From Rhizophagus irregularis (Eukaryota > Glomeromycota > Glomeromycetes > Glomerales > Glomeraceae): a DNA stretch of 64,000 nucleotides. The position numbers and the translations under genes were made by a program. The stretch lies in contig NC_089438.1 of assembly GCF_026210795.1 (NCBI RefSeq), positions 3,121,501 to 3,185,500 on the forward strand, in the 5' to 3' direction. Below, one piece after another: positions 36,146 through 47,054 of this stretch. The notes beneath the pieces were generated by a model. It saw only the letters and a program-made list of their open reading frames with translations, made no database searches and had not been told where the DNA came from. Within the stretch, counting starts at the first letter, position 1. Each line of letters opens with the position of its first letter.

Positions 36146-36792
36146 GGATCACTGGCACGTCCTTATCATATATTTTACACAGTGGCAACTGGTCGCAAAT
36201 TCGAAATCATATAATTTTTTTATCGCTTCTGGTATCGGATCCTACAACGGATATCAGTTCTTTGTAACCTCAATATGTTTTTCCGATTCAATAAATAAAT
36301 AAATACATATAAAAATAATAATTTTATATATATCATTTTTTATTCTTTGGGTCTCTCATATCATAAATATTATAAACCACTTACAATCATTTTTTTTAAA
36401 ACAAACCGTCATTTGAGGCTAATGTTGCCCAGCACTATAAATTTTTTTTGATTTTCGGTTAAAATCATGTGATAAGTTGTTAACCAATCAAAATCATGAT
36501 GATTTAGGTAATGGTCGAATGACCAGGTGATCCAACAGGTCGTTGAAGTACTTCCAAAAAACTAGTATTAATTCCGGCCGAATCATAATGTTGGCCGAAA
36601 TTAACATTTTAATACTAATAAAATATTTAAAAATTTACATTAGGAAAAAACATAACCATCATTAAAAAAACTATTTTTTGACCTTTTATTAATATGTCAA
36701 ATATATAATAACAAAATAAAAATTATCCAAAATTTCAAAATTTCAAAATTTCAAATATATAAAAAAAAAAAACCTCCTCTCCTAATATCCTT

Positions 36793-38205
36793 TTACCATT
36801 CAAAATCTTGAAAAGTATTTTCACTTAAAGCATTTTCATACTTTTTAACTATACCATTTTTTTTATATTTTTCTATTAAATCAAAATGTTCACTTCCATA
36901 TAAAACATGATATTGAATTGTTTGTAATAATATAGGACGCATTGGAATTCTAATTTTCCAATTATCAAAAAAGAATTCAAAAGATTTTAATTCAGGTTCT
37001 CTATGATAATAAAATTTCAATTTAAATAAACTAATTGAAGAATTATCAGATAAAATTTTAAATATAATATTATAATCAATCATAACATTAACATCCCAAA
37101 CATCCTCAAAAATAATATATAAACCAATTAAATGATTACAATTAATTAATAATTCTCTTAATTCTAAAATATTATTATTAATAAATAATAATTTAAGATA
37201 TTCAAGATTTGGACATTTTTTATAAATAGTTTGAATAATTTTTTTATTACTAATCTCATTATGACTTATATGATCAATTTTTATTTCAATAAGATGACCA
37301 TTAGTATGATCAATTAAACTTGTTAAAACTTTGATTGGAATTCCTGTAGCTTTTAAAATTTGTAAATAAGGTAAAGATAAATTTTCCAAACAATTCCAAG
37401 ACATAGGACGAGAATTATCATATAATTCTAAACTTTTTAAATTTATAAAAGAAGAAAGTATTTTTGTTGTAGGTTGTTTTGTTATCTTAAAATATTGTAA
37501 ATGATTTGCGTGTTTAATAAAAGAATTTTCAAGAATACCACAAAATAATTCATCATTTGAAGAATAAGGTTTTGTTAAAAAACGAATATTAATTAATTTT
37601 TTAGGGGAATCAATTAATTTAATAATTTCATCATTATTATTACAAGGTTCAACGTAAAGTTCCAATTCTTTGATTGATTTACAAATTTCCACCAATCCAA
37701 TTAAAGTATCATCATTTATGTTAGTATTACAACTAAGGAATTCAAGTTTTGAAAAACCTTTTTCAACTCCAGAAATAAGATCCATAAAATAATAATTAAA
37801 TTTATGAGGTATATAAAGATGTGTAAATTTCATATTTTCATTAATAAAAATTTTAAAAATTTCATTTATATTAATTAATGATTTAGAAATTAATAATCTT
37901 TCAATTCCACCTAAATTTAAATATTTACAAAAATTAATATAATTAAATAAAGGTTTTTGATATGAATTTATATTAAAATATTTTGATAATTTGTTTCTTG
38001 ATTCATTTGATAAATGTAAAATGATTATATTTAATAATAAAGTTTCGTTCCCTTTTCTTAAATATTTCCAAGGATTTTTCCATAATATTGGAATAACTAT
38101 TTCACTCCAAGTTTTATTAACTGTAAGACATGAATAAAGTGATTTTTTATCATCTTGTAATTCTTGTAATATAAGATAAATAATATCTCTATTTATTTTT
38201 GACAT
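36793..38205 (-). CDS. F-box/LRR-like protein, single exon
   Basis: An intact 470-residue frame. The N-terminus (residues 3-46: INRDIIYLILQELQDD, then CLTVNKTWSEIVIPILWKNP) matches the F-box style of the family. It is followed by irregular leucine-rich repeats (LEFLSCNTNIN, IKELELYVEPC, LKSLELYDNSR, LEYLKLLFIN). Predicted substrate receptor of an SCF ubiquitin ligase; target unknown. Asn- and Ile-rich codon use reflects the AT-rich genome. No damage. Not a recent duplicate of 26157-27572: only the N-terminal pattern is shared. Confidence 0.85.
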   Translation of the reverse strand: MSKINRDIIYLILQELQDDKKSLYSCLTVNKTWSEIVIPILWKNPWKYLRKGNETLLLNIIILHLSNESRNKLSKYFNINSYQKPLFNYINFCKYLNLGGIERLLISKSLININEIFKIFINENMKFTHLYIPHKFNYYFMDLISGVEKGFSKLEFLSCNTNINDDTLIGLVEICKSIKELELYVEPCNNNDEIIKLIDSPKKLINIRFLTKPYSSNDELFCGILENSFIKHANHLQYFKITKQPTTKILSSFINLKSLELYDNSRPMSWNCLENLSLPYLQILKATGIPIKVLTSLIDHTNGHLIEIKIDHISHNEISNKKIIQTIYKKCPNLEYLKLLFINNNILELRELLINCNHLIGLYIIFEDVWDVNVMIDYNIIFKILSDNSSISLFKLKFYYHREPELKSFEFFFDNWKIRIPMRPILLQTIQYHVLYGSEHFDLIEKYKKNGIVKKYENALSENTFQDFEW

Positions 38206-39887
38206 TTTTATTTTTTTTTTTCAGTAAAAAAAAAAAAAATTTCTTTGATTGACAAATAAATATCATTTATGTTATTTTGTACCAATGTTGTGCCATTTTG
38301 CGTATCACAATATTACGAAATTATGATTTTAGCCATTTTGCATTAAACCAAATATGTTAAGTATTTTAACAACAATAAAATAACACATGGAACATGTACA
38401 ATCTTTTGTCAGCCTTGATGATCCGCTAAAAAAATTGTTTAATAAACTAAACATATCTTTTGTTATATAATGTCATACAAACTTTAGTTAATAAAAATTG
38501 CGAGAGAGGGTTCCGCTCATTCCTCGATGAATTTCCTTAATCGGAAAAGTGATTCTCTAATTTCTTTTGTACCATATAAGGAGATGACAGCGATCATGTT
38601 TATAACTGGTTTAACTGACCATTTGAGCAACTACTTAATAATTAAATTAATTATTAAAAATTTATTAGTTTAATTAATTAATGTCAAATTTATTAAATTT
38701 ACGTTTCACTTACATAATAATCGAAATTTTCATTATTAAAAAATAAAAATTATTTAAATAATTTAATCGAGCACAAATGATCCACCTACGCAAAAGTTCA
38801 GTCCCAAAAGTTATAGAAAAATTATTTATTATTAATAATCAAGTAAATACTAAAAATTTCGAACTAAACAAAATCAGAAATTTCCCTAAGATCGAATTTT
38901 TAATTTCATACGCAGTAGTTACCCACATTCGAATGAAAGTTTATTGTTTTATTCAACAAAGAGAACCTTTTTATTATATTATTCCCTAATTTTGATATTC
39001 ATTTATTTTATTTAACGATTTTTACCCCTGTAAAAGAATCATCGTTATTTTTAGAAATTTTTTGTTAAACCCATTTTTTTTTTGTTTGTGTCACGGTATG
39101 TGGCACAGCTGGCACAGTAACGAATCAACACTGATTCCCACTACAATAATAATAACGGGTATTTGAAAAATAAACGATTGTATTATTGTAATTTAAATAA
39201 AGTTATTTGATAAATCAAAGAATTTGTCATAATCTCTTTTAAAACATACCTTATTTTGATTCTTTCATTTTTTTCTTCCGAATTCCGTCTTCCGGCAATG
39301 AAGTTTGATATTCATTATATTACCCGATTTGGTATTTTAAATAATGCCTTTATTTGTTAACAACGTCTTTGAGTCATTGTCGCTAATTTTATACAATAGA
39401 ATGTTTTAAGTTGAAACTTATTTTCGTTTACTAAAAATGTATATGACGTAGCACAGTGTGTGAGTGTATCAGTGTATCAAAACAAGTCACACAATATAAA
39501 TATGGAATTTATTTGAAAAATAGAATACCTGAATTAGTATCTAAATAGTTTATTCAGAAATAGATCGATTCAAAAAATAGATCGAACGTTCTAATTAAAA
39601 AATACATGTATTAATATAGTATAATATGATGTATTCTCTATACAAAGTTAAGTAATAAAGAGCTCACAAAAGGAACCACAAAGAATTTTGATTCTCGTGA
39701 TTGTTTATTTTATTATTATTCTTAATTTAGAGTGATAAAAATAAAGATACAAATGTATATATATGCGCTTCAAACGTAAAAAATTCGATTCTTTCGTTGT
39801 ATTTTTTTATTACTAAAAAATTTGAATCTTTCTCATGCTATATACTCTTTACAAAGAATTCGCTCATAAAATCTTTTCGCTCACAAT
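38206..39887. other. Intergenic, no supported gene
   Basis: AT-rich, one 70-codon frame (38777-38989) without features. 5' side of both neighbours (divergent genes). Only the approach to the minisatellite at 39888 stands out. Confidence 0.45.
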
Positions 39888-40395
39888 AAATCTTCGCAAT
39901 ATTTTTTTTTCTCATCAAAAAAAATAAATCTTTGCAATATTTTTTCCTCATCAAAAAAAATAAACCCTCGCAATATTTTTTTTCTCATCAAAAAAGAATA
40001 AATCTTTGCAATAATTTTTTTCTCATCAAAAAAAAAAATAAATCTTTGCAATATTTTTTTCTCATCCAAAAAAAAATAAATCTTTGCAATATTTTTTTCT
40101 CATCAAAAAAAAATAAATCTTCACAATATTTTTTTTCTCATCCAAAAAAAAATAAATCTTTGCAATATTTTTTTCTCATCAAAAAAAAATAAATCTTCAC
40201 AATATTTTTTTTCTCATCAAAAAAAAAAAAAAATCTTTGCAATATTTTTTTCATCAAAAAAAATAAATCTTTGCAATATTTTTTTCATCAAAAAAAATAA
40301 ATCTTTGCAATATTTTTTTCCCATCAAAAAAAAAAATAAATCTTTGCAATATTTTTTTCTCATCAAAAAATTCTCGTTAAAAAAAAATAAATCTT
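39888..40395. repeat. Minisatellite, about 13 units of 34-40 bp
   Basis: Tandem units of the form aaatctttgcaat, a T-run, ctcatc, then an A-run. Variants include cttcacaat and tctcatccaaa, and homopolymer lengths vary between units. Complementary T- and A-runs in every unit could fold as hairpins. It ends 22 bp before the start codon of the Sel1-repeat gene, so it probably forms its promoter or 5' leader. Confidence 0.9.
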
Positions 40396-40417
40396 CATAC
40401 CTAAATCTTTAAAAAAC

Positions 40418-42085
40418 ATGACAAATATGACCGACATCACAAAAAACGATCAAGATTTTTTAAAAGATTTTTTAAAAAATTTTTATATTAAAATAATTAA
40501 TATAAAAAATTTAAAAAATTTCAATGAAAATTTTATAAAAGAAATAATAAAATGGATAAATGAAACAATTATAAAAAATGATTTAAGTTTAAATAAAATT
40601 TTTAACATGATGAAAAATCATGAAAAAAGTGATTTATATTTTTCAAGTATAATAGGATTTTTTTATAATTACGATTTAGGTATTGATGACGTTAATAATA
40701 ATGATAATAATAATGATATGGCATCTTATTATTATAATATTGCTATTGAAAATGGTTATAAATTAACTGAATTAGATTTTGATTTAAATCGTAATTATGA
40801 AAATTATTATTTTCAATTAGAAAATGTTATTATTGGAAAATATTTATTATTATTCTTTTATTATAAAGATCATTTTATTAAATTATTTAATCAGAATGGA
40901 AATGTTCCACGTATACTCTCACGAATACGTTCTAGTCATAATCATCTTGAATATGATGAAATAATTCAAAATGTTGAAAATCATATAAAATTAAATATGG
41001 AATATAATCTTGAAGAAATTCATTTTTTATTATTATGTATTAAATTTGGATTAAAAGATGAAAAAGAATTAAATAATTTATTTAATTATTATAAATATTT
41101 GGAAGAAAAAGGAAATGTTTTGGCTCAAATGAATTTAGCTTATTGTTATTTATCAGGTATTGAAACAAAAATAGATATTCGTATGGTATTTAATTTATAT
41201 TTCAAATCTGCTATGAGTGGAAATTCGATAGCACAAAATTATTTAGGTTATTATTATAAAAATGGAATTGGAATAAATAAAGATGAAAAGGAAGCATTTA
41301 AATGGTATTTGAAATCTGCAGAAGGAGGAAATCATAACGCTCAAATTAATCTAGGAATTTGTTATCGACGTGGTATTGGAATAAATGAAGATAAAAAGAA
41401 AGCATTTGATTGGTATTTAAAATCTGCAGGAGGAGGAAATCGTGATGCACAAAATGAGATAGGAAATTGTTATTATTTTGGTAAAGGAGTTGGTAAAGAT
41501 TATGGTAAAGCGTTTAAATGGTATTTAAAGTCCACTAATGATCACGATCAACAAAATATCAGAAATGATTTGGAAAGTTGTCAAAAAAATGTCATCTCTA
41601 ATAATAAAAATTATCAATATCGATATGAAGAAAAGATAAATTGTGAAGAGAAATCAATATTTGAATTACATTTAAAATCTGCTGAAGAAGGAGATAGTAA
41701 TTCACAAATTGAATTAGGTAAATGTTATTTTTTTGGTAAAGGAGTTGATAAAAATCATAATAAAGCATTTGAATGGTATTTAAAATCAGCCAATAAAGGT
41801 AATCATATTGCTGAAAATGAATTGGGTAAATTATATTATTTTATTGATAAAAATTTTGATAAAACATTTGAATGGTATATGAAATCAGCTGAAGGAGGAA
41901 ATTCTGATGGACAATATAATTTAGGATTTTGTTATCATTGTGGAATTGGATGTAAAAAGAATATTGAAAAGGCTGGTTATTGGTATAAAAAGGCTTCAGA
42001 TAATGGTTCATTGAATGCAAAAAATGTTTTAGATAATAGTAGTCTCTTTCTTTTTATGAAGAAATCATCATCATCTGTAATTTAG
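40418..42085 (+). CDS. Sel1-repeat (TPR-like) protein
   Basis: An intact single-exon frame of 555 residues. An Asn/Lys-rich helical N-terminus (1-200) is followed by about eight Sel1-like repeats (about 235-545), each close to A-x-x-x-LG-x-CY-x-x-G-x-GI-x-K-D-x-x-KAF-x-WY-x-KSAEGGN, for example GYYYKNGIGINKDEKEAFKW. One repeat around residue 390-410 is degenerate. Sel1 repeats form solenoids that scaffold protein complexes; in this fungal group they are often joined to kinases, but no kinase domain is present here. The first ATG (40418) is used; the next in frame is three codons later. The minisatellite abuts the 5' side. Confidence 0.9.
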   Translation: MTNMTDITKNDQDFLKDFLKNFYIKIINIKNLKNFNENFIKEIIKWINETIIKNDLSLNKIFNMMKNHEKSDLYFSSIIGFFYNYDLGIDDVNNNDNNNDMASYYYNIAIENGYKLTELDFDLNRNYENYYFQLENVIIGKYLLLFFYYKDHFIKLFNQNGNVPRILSRIRSSHNHLEYDEIIQNVENHIKLNMEYNLEEIHFLLLCIKFGLKDEKELNNLFNYYKYLEEKGNVLAQMNLAYCYLSGIETKIDIRMVFNLYFKSAMSGNSIAQNYLGYYYKNGIGINKDEKEAFKWYLKSAEGGNHNAQINLGICYRRGIGINEDKKKAFDWYLKSAGGGNRDAQNEIGNCYYFGKGVGKDYGKAFKWYLKSTNDHDQQNIRNDLESCQKNVISNNKNYQYRYEEKINCEEKSIFELHLKSAEEGDSNSQIELGKCYFFGKGVDKNHNKAFEWYLKSANKGNHIAENELGKLYYFIDKNFDKTFEWYMKSAEGGNSDGQYNLGFCYHCGIGCKKNIEKAGYWYKKASDNGSLNAKNVLDNSSLFLFMKKSSSSVI

Positions 42086-42604
42086 TATGTAATTTAGTTA
42101 TATAAATTTTCAAATTTTCAAATTTTTAAATTTTCGAAATTTTCGTAAATATTTGTAACAAAATACGATAGAATATTCCCTGTATAAAATATTGTTATAT
42201 TTGTTTATAATAAAATCATTTTCATTAAATACACTACATGAGCGATCGATGATCAAAATGTACTAACGATCAATAAAGTTATAGTGTGATTATGAATGAA
42301 AAAAAAATTTTCTTAGTCATGAAAAATTTTACGTCGTCACACTGGTCAATTCATTATTAGTCATGACGTATTTTTACTGATAAATTTACATTTTCAAAAT
42401 ATCATAACAATCACCGATTAAAGAGTCAAAAATACTACTTTTTCTAAAAAAACAAATCCTCCTCTCTCATACTACTTCATATAAAAAAGAATACTCTAAT
42501 ACACAAAATACACCACCTTTAAATTTTTACGTCTCATCGTTTCTTCCAATACGATACCACCAACATTATAATTCTTTCTTATAAACAATATAATTTAATA
42601 GAGG

Positions 42605-42880
42605 TATATTTATAGTGGTATTCTTTCGTTAAATGGACAAGAAATTTTTAAAAAGTTTACTAGCTGCAGATGAACTACTGCTTCAAGGGTTACAAAGTCA
42701 TTTGATTGAAATAAATCGAACGAACAGAACTTCAACAATTTTGTACGGAAAAATCTCCAGAAAAAATAATTAAATCACTTGATTTCACTATTCAATTACA
42801 AATGAGATCGATCGACTGATCGAAATTTGGAACATTTACTAAAATGGGGTCTTGCACAAAATCTTGAACTTGATTCATTA
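42605..42880 (+). pseudogene. BTB-BACK domain fragment
   Basis: Pieces of the BTB/BACK part of the large fungal BTB-TLDc or BTB-kelch family remain in different frames: YIYSGILSLNGQEIF (about 42605), LLAADELLLQGLQSHLIE (about 42657) and, after more shifts, LEHLLKWGLAQNLELDS (about 42830). These are the end of a BTB fold, the junction and a BACK helix. No start, no partner domain and several frameshifts: a dead fragment. Confidence 0.6.
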
Positions 42881-43224
42881 TCATATTATGTAATCGATTA
42901 TCCTTTTTTTTTTGTTTACAAAAGAATCGTCCGATCTACCAAATTTCAAAGCAAAAGCCTCCGAAGGGAGCATTATTTTCTAGACAAAGTTAGACAAGTG
43001 CAAAGTGGCTACTTATTTCTTGGAAGGAGCGAATCTGAATCAAGAAACCTTAAAAGAGAAGGCGTGTTATTTATTATTTTGCAAAGCGGGGTAATTCCTA
43101 AGTCAAAGTCAAGAATGTGGCTTAGAATTACTGGATTTGTTTATTTGGTTTATTTTAAAGGGTGTTGTTTATTTTGCAAAATAAAGTAACTCCGTCCTAA
43201 GCAAAGTCCAACGTTGGTGTTTGA

Positions 43225-43600
43225 CTTGGGGGATTACCTTTTATTTTTTTTTTTATTATATACAAATTTTTTTACTATTTTTTTTATTTCTATATATTTT
43301 TTTTACTATTTTTTTATTTCTATATATTTTTTTTATTTTATTTTCTTATTTCTTTCAATTCTTTACATTTTTTATTTTTATTATTTTTTTTATATATATA
43401 CATATTTTTACTATTTTTTTTATTTCTTTTTTATTTTCTTATTTCTTTCAATTCATTATATATTTATTTATTTTTTTATGAATATTATAAGTTACTCATG
43501 CAAAAAAACTACTCATGCAAATAATTATTTATTATGGCATACAACACGTATTTTCTTATTTCTTTTAATTCTTTAATATATATATTTTTTTATTTTTTAT
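43225..43600. repeat. T-rich simple tract with imperfect tandem units
   Basis: T-rich sequence with repeated tttatttctatatat and ttatttctttcaattcttta words. Overlapping Phe/Tyr/Ile-rich frames here are artefacts of composition. Confidence 0.6.
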
Positions 43601-44354
43601 TTTATTTGTTTACTTGATATTTGTTTATTAGTACTTGATAACCAACTCAGGCTCAATTTGGCATCCTAACTTTGTCATTAGTAAAAGCCTGCAAAAGCCT
43701 GCTAGTTCTGGAAGAGTCAAATGACACAAGTATTAATAGAACCACTATGGTTCAATGGAGGAATTTGGTCATGTAAGTAGATTAAGAAATTGGTTTGTAT
43801 TTTTTATTTAAAAGTTGGAAATCAGTAAAACTAATCATATTATATTTTAATATTGGATCCAGATAATGCGATTAGCAAATATTATTTAATATCCAATGAT
43901 GATGGATCAAAAAAGTTAAGAATTAACCCTTAAAAATCAGAAATGAGAATAAAGAGCGAAAGAGGTTTTGTCAATGATAGAAGATTGAAAGTATCGAAGA
44001 TTGCTTGAAGAGCACGAGATTGATCAGAAAAACCAGAAAGTCATCATAATAAACAATTTTACAAAATCAAGAAATTTGGCTGGCTCATGAATTTCTCAAC
44101 CTTCGCCATCATTCCATCCTGAAGATAAAATCCAATTCAGAAAATGAGAACAATTCAGAAAGTGAGGGTGGCAAAAATGACTATCAATCTCCCGAAGAAA
44201 GCATCAGCAAATAGATGAAAAGATAATGGTGATGAAAATTTCAATAGTAAATCAAAGAAGGTGCTTTCTACAGGCTTATTAAGGAGTGGAGTAAAAAAAG
44301 TTAAGTTCACTCATATTTATCGCCGTTTTCAAAAAGAAAACCGAAAACACAGAA

Positions 44355-44907
44355 ATGACAAGTCAAGAGCCTGGTATTTGTGAAATTGATCCTTGGTTAA
44401 AACCTTTTGCTCCCGCAATAAAACGCAGACTTGAATCATATAAAAAATGGATCAACCAAAATGAAGGTGGTTATGATAAATTTTCGCATGGATACGAACG
44501 TTTCGGTCTCAATGTACTACCAAATGGCGACATTATATACCGCGAATAGGCACCTAATGCCGTTGCTGCAAGTTTGATTGGCGAATTTAATGATTAAACA
44601 TCCAACGAAAAAGGATTCTTTTGGTGTTTGGGAAGTTCATATCCTTGCCTAAAATGGCACTCCTACTATTCCTCACAATACTAAAATAAAAATCATCAAA
44701 AGGCGAACGTATCGATCGTCTTCCAATCCTGGATAAAACGAGTTACACAAGATTTAAATGTAAGTCTTGGATGCCATCTTTTGGAACCCACCTCAAAAAT
44801 ATCAATGGAAAATATAACTCCCCGAAAACAACAAGTTTAAGAATTTATGAAGTCCATGTGGGAATTTCTAGGATGAAACCCGTCAATGGTTTAAAAAATA
44901 AATTTGG
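44355..44907 (+). pseudogene. Glycogen branching enzyme (GBE1-type) N-terminal fragment
   Basis: The first 64 codons match the N-terminus of eukaryotic 1,4-alpha-glucan branching enzyme: DPWLKPFAPAIKRR, NEGGYDKFSHGYERFG and DIIYRE. A TAG stands where the family has Trp in REWAP, then APNAVAASLIGEFND, a frameshift, DSFGVWEVH, a second stop, NGTPTIPHNTKIKI, another shift, and SLRIYEVHVGIS near 44840-44878. Homology then ends, before the catalytic barrel. No intron is visible across about 170 codons, which would fit a truncated retrocopy, but the parent gene is not in this window. Not functional. Confidence 0.8.
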
Positions 44908-45492
44908 TAAGCTCGGACAAAATATGGACGAAAAACGGATGAAAACCGAGCGAATATTGGTATTTGAATATACAATCACAAATAAACTGCGCACACCATT
45001 TTGAAAAACGGCGATAAAGAAATCCAATTAATGTAACATTAATTTTAGCATTTTAATTAACGTTAATTTAGATCTAGTGATAATTATGTAATATTTTATT
45101 TAAATTGATGAATCCTTTAAATAATTTGATAACTTGATAATTTAAAAATATTATATGCAAATATTTACTCTTTAGATAAAATCATTTATCATTATTGATT
45201 AGATTATTAAATATAAAAATAAAATTACAAAAAAAAAAAAAAAAGAATAAATAAAATAATAAATAAAATAAAAATAATGAAAAAGAATGATAAATAAATA
45301 CAAATGATAATTATACTTTTTTGAAATTTATTATATATTATTATATATATATTATTATTTTTTGTTTTCCAAGTTCCCAAATGTTCACAATTTTTTTTTT
45401 TATGATTATTTATTTATTTATTTATATTATTTTTTTTAAAACAGAAAAAAAAGAAAGAAAAAAGAAAGTAATATCTCTTAAAAAGGTACGAT

Positions 45493-47054
45493 TTATACCG
45501 AAAACTTTCTTTTAATCATTTTAACAATTTTATTCTCTTTTTTTGATTTATCCATTAATTTATTACTCCAAACACTTCCTTCTTCATTATGAGATTCTTT
45601 AATTTCAATCTTTATCAAAGTATTTAAACAAGCTTCACCACATAAAGGATCTAATAAATTTATCATATCATCAGAAATGAATTCATTTGTTTTCCTATCA
45701 CAAAATACGACAAGAGCGGAAGTTGATCTTATACTATTAATTGCATTATATTGATGATGTAATTGATTATTTGAATTTAAATCTCTTGAACTATTATTTA
45801 AATGATGTCTATGAGGACGATGAATATTTGAATTATTTGCTGAAATAGAAAAAGTATTATTCTTCCTTCTTGATACATCCATTGAACATCTTTGTTTTGA
45901 TGTAATATCAAAAGAACTTCTTGATTGATGTAAAGATTTTCTACCGTTTAATAAATCTACATCAGATAAATTGGAACTTGATTGTGATTGTTGTAATTGA
46001 GAGGGGGATACAAGAGTTGTTATACTAATATTTGATAAATGATATAAAATAAAAGTTTCCATATCCATTGTTAAAGCATTTGGATATTTTTGAAAGACAG
46101 AGTTGATCACATCATGATTTTCATCAAGAAAATTATCATCAAGACGACCTTGAGAAGAATAAAAACTATCTGTAGAAGCATTTAAACCAGAGAATATTGG
46201 AGTTGTCGTCAAGACTTTACTGAATTCTCTTTGTAACTAAAAGAGGATGGAAGTAAAAATATAATGATTAAATGATTTACATTTTGATATTACAATATTA
46301 CGATATTACGATATTACGATATCACAATATTACATTATTGCTATACACGAACATTATACGAAAAAAAATTAAAGACTTACCATCTCACACATTTCACGAT
46401 CACAATAAGTTATTTTTGATATATTATAAGGAGAATCTACGATAGGAAAAGCATCTTTTGTATCAATCCCATGAATAAAATAATCATAATTTTTCGTTAC
46501 GGAAAATGCACCACTTGGTACTATCACATCACCAATATTTGGATGAGATATTGAACCACAAGATCCCAATCGAATTATAACTAAAGGACCATCAACTACT
46601 TGTCTAACTTCTCTTATAAAAAAATCCATCATAGAAAATCCCTATAAATAAATAAAAAAAAAATTAAAATTACCGTTTTTTTTGATCCGATTTAATTGAA
46701 TACTTACGTAAAATATCGAAATTATACTAATAGGTATGGTTTTATAACGTCCTGTTATTGTTAAAAAACCTCTTCCTGAATCAAGAATAAATGGTTTTGG
46801 ATTACGATCTAAAAGTCTCTCAATTACCAATGCTCTTGAAGGATCTTCAACCGTTATGATTCGATTAGCGACTTGAATTATTTTTTTTAAAAAAAATAAA
46901 GAAATTTAATTATAAAAAAAAAAAATTTTTTAAAAAAATTTTATAAAATTGATGGCGTAAGTTATAGGTTACCTTCACCACGTTTGACTCCGACATGGTA
47001 CGTTCTTCCATCATCGACTTTTGGAAAATCCGCATATCTCAACTGATCTTTCAT
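45493..47054 (-). CDS. Uridine phosphorylase-like nucleoside phosphorylase
   Basis: Four exons (47054-46973, 46871-46708, 46641-46381, 46236-45493) give 416 residues. The family cleaves uridine with phosphate to uracil and ribose-1-phosphate in pyrimidine salvage. Family signs are RTYHVGVKRGEVANR near the start, GRYKTIPISIISI, the strand-loop VIIRLGSCGSISHPNIGDV (about 104-122), and MDMETF (226-231) at the place of the substrate/ribose-binding Met-Glu motif. Unusual is an insert of about 100 residues (about 244-341), rich in Ser, Asn, Gln and His, between that motif and ALVVFCDRKTNEF; it is probably a disordered surface loop. The basic end KMIKRKFSV is also extra. Exon 2/3 joins as IFYGFSMM, so that junction deserves checking. 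The start gives the expected N-terminus. Confidence 0.85.
46287..46345. repeat. Short tandem repeat in intron 3 of the phosphorylase gene
   Basis: About five units of gatattac(a/g)-type sequence in the intron between exons 3 and 4. No coding effect. Confidence 0.7.

Noticed and set aside
39881-40192. Frames on both strands made of a repeated FFLIKKK-type unit
   Set aside because: They are translations of the minisatellite units; frame continuity follows unit length.
39888-40395. CRISPR-like array
   Set aside because: Units are contiguous and similar throughout, with no unique spacers, in a eukaryotic genome: a minisatellite.
43214-43576. Phe/Tyr-rich frames of 120 and 86 codons
   Set aside because: Composition artefact of a T-rich imperfect tandem tract.
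44845-45027. Minus-strand 60-codon frame
   Set aside because: Antisense to the branching-enzyme relic and its downstream sequence; no features.
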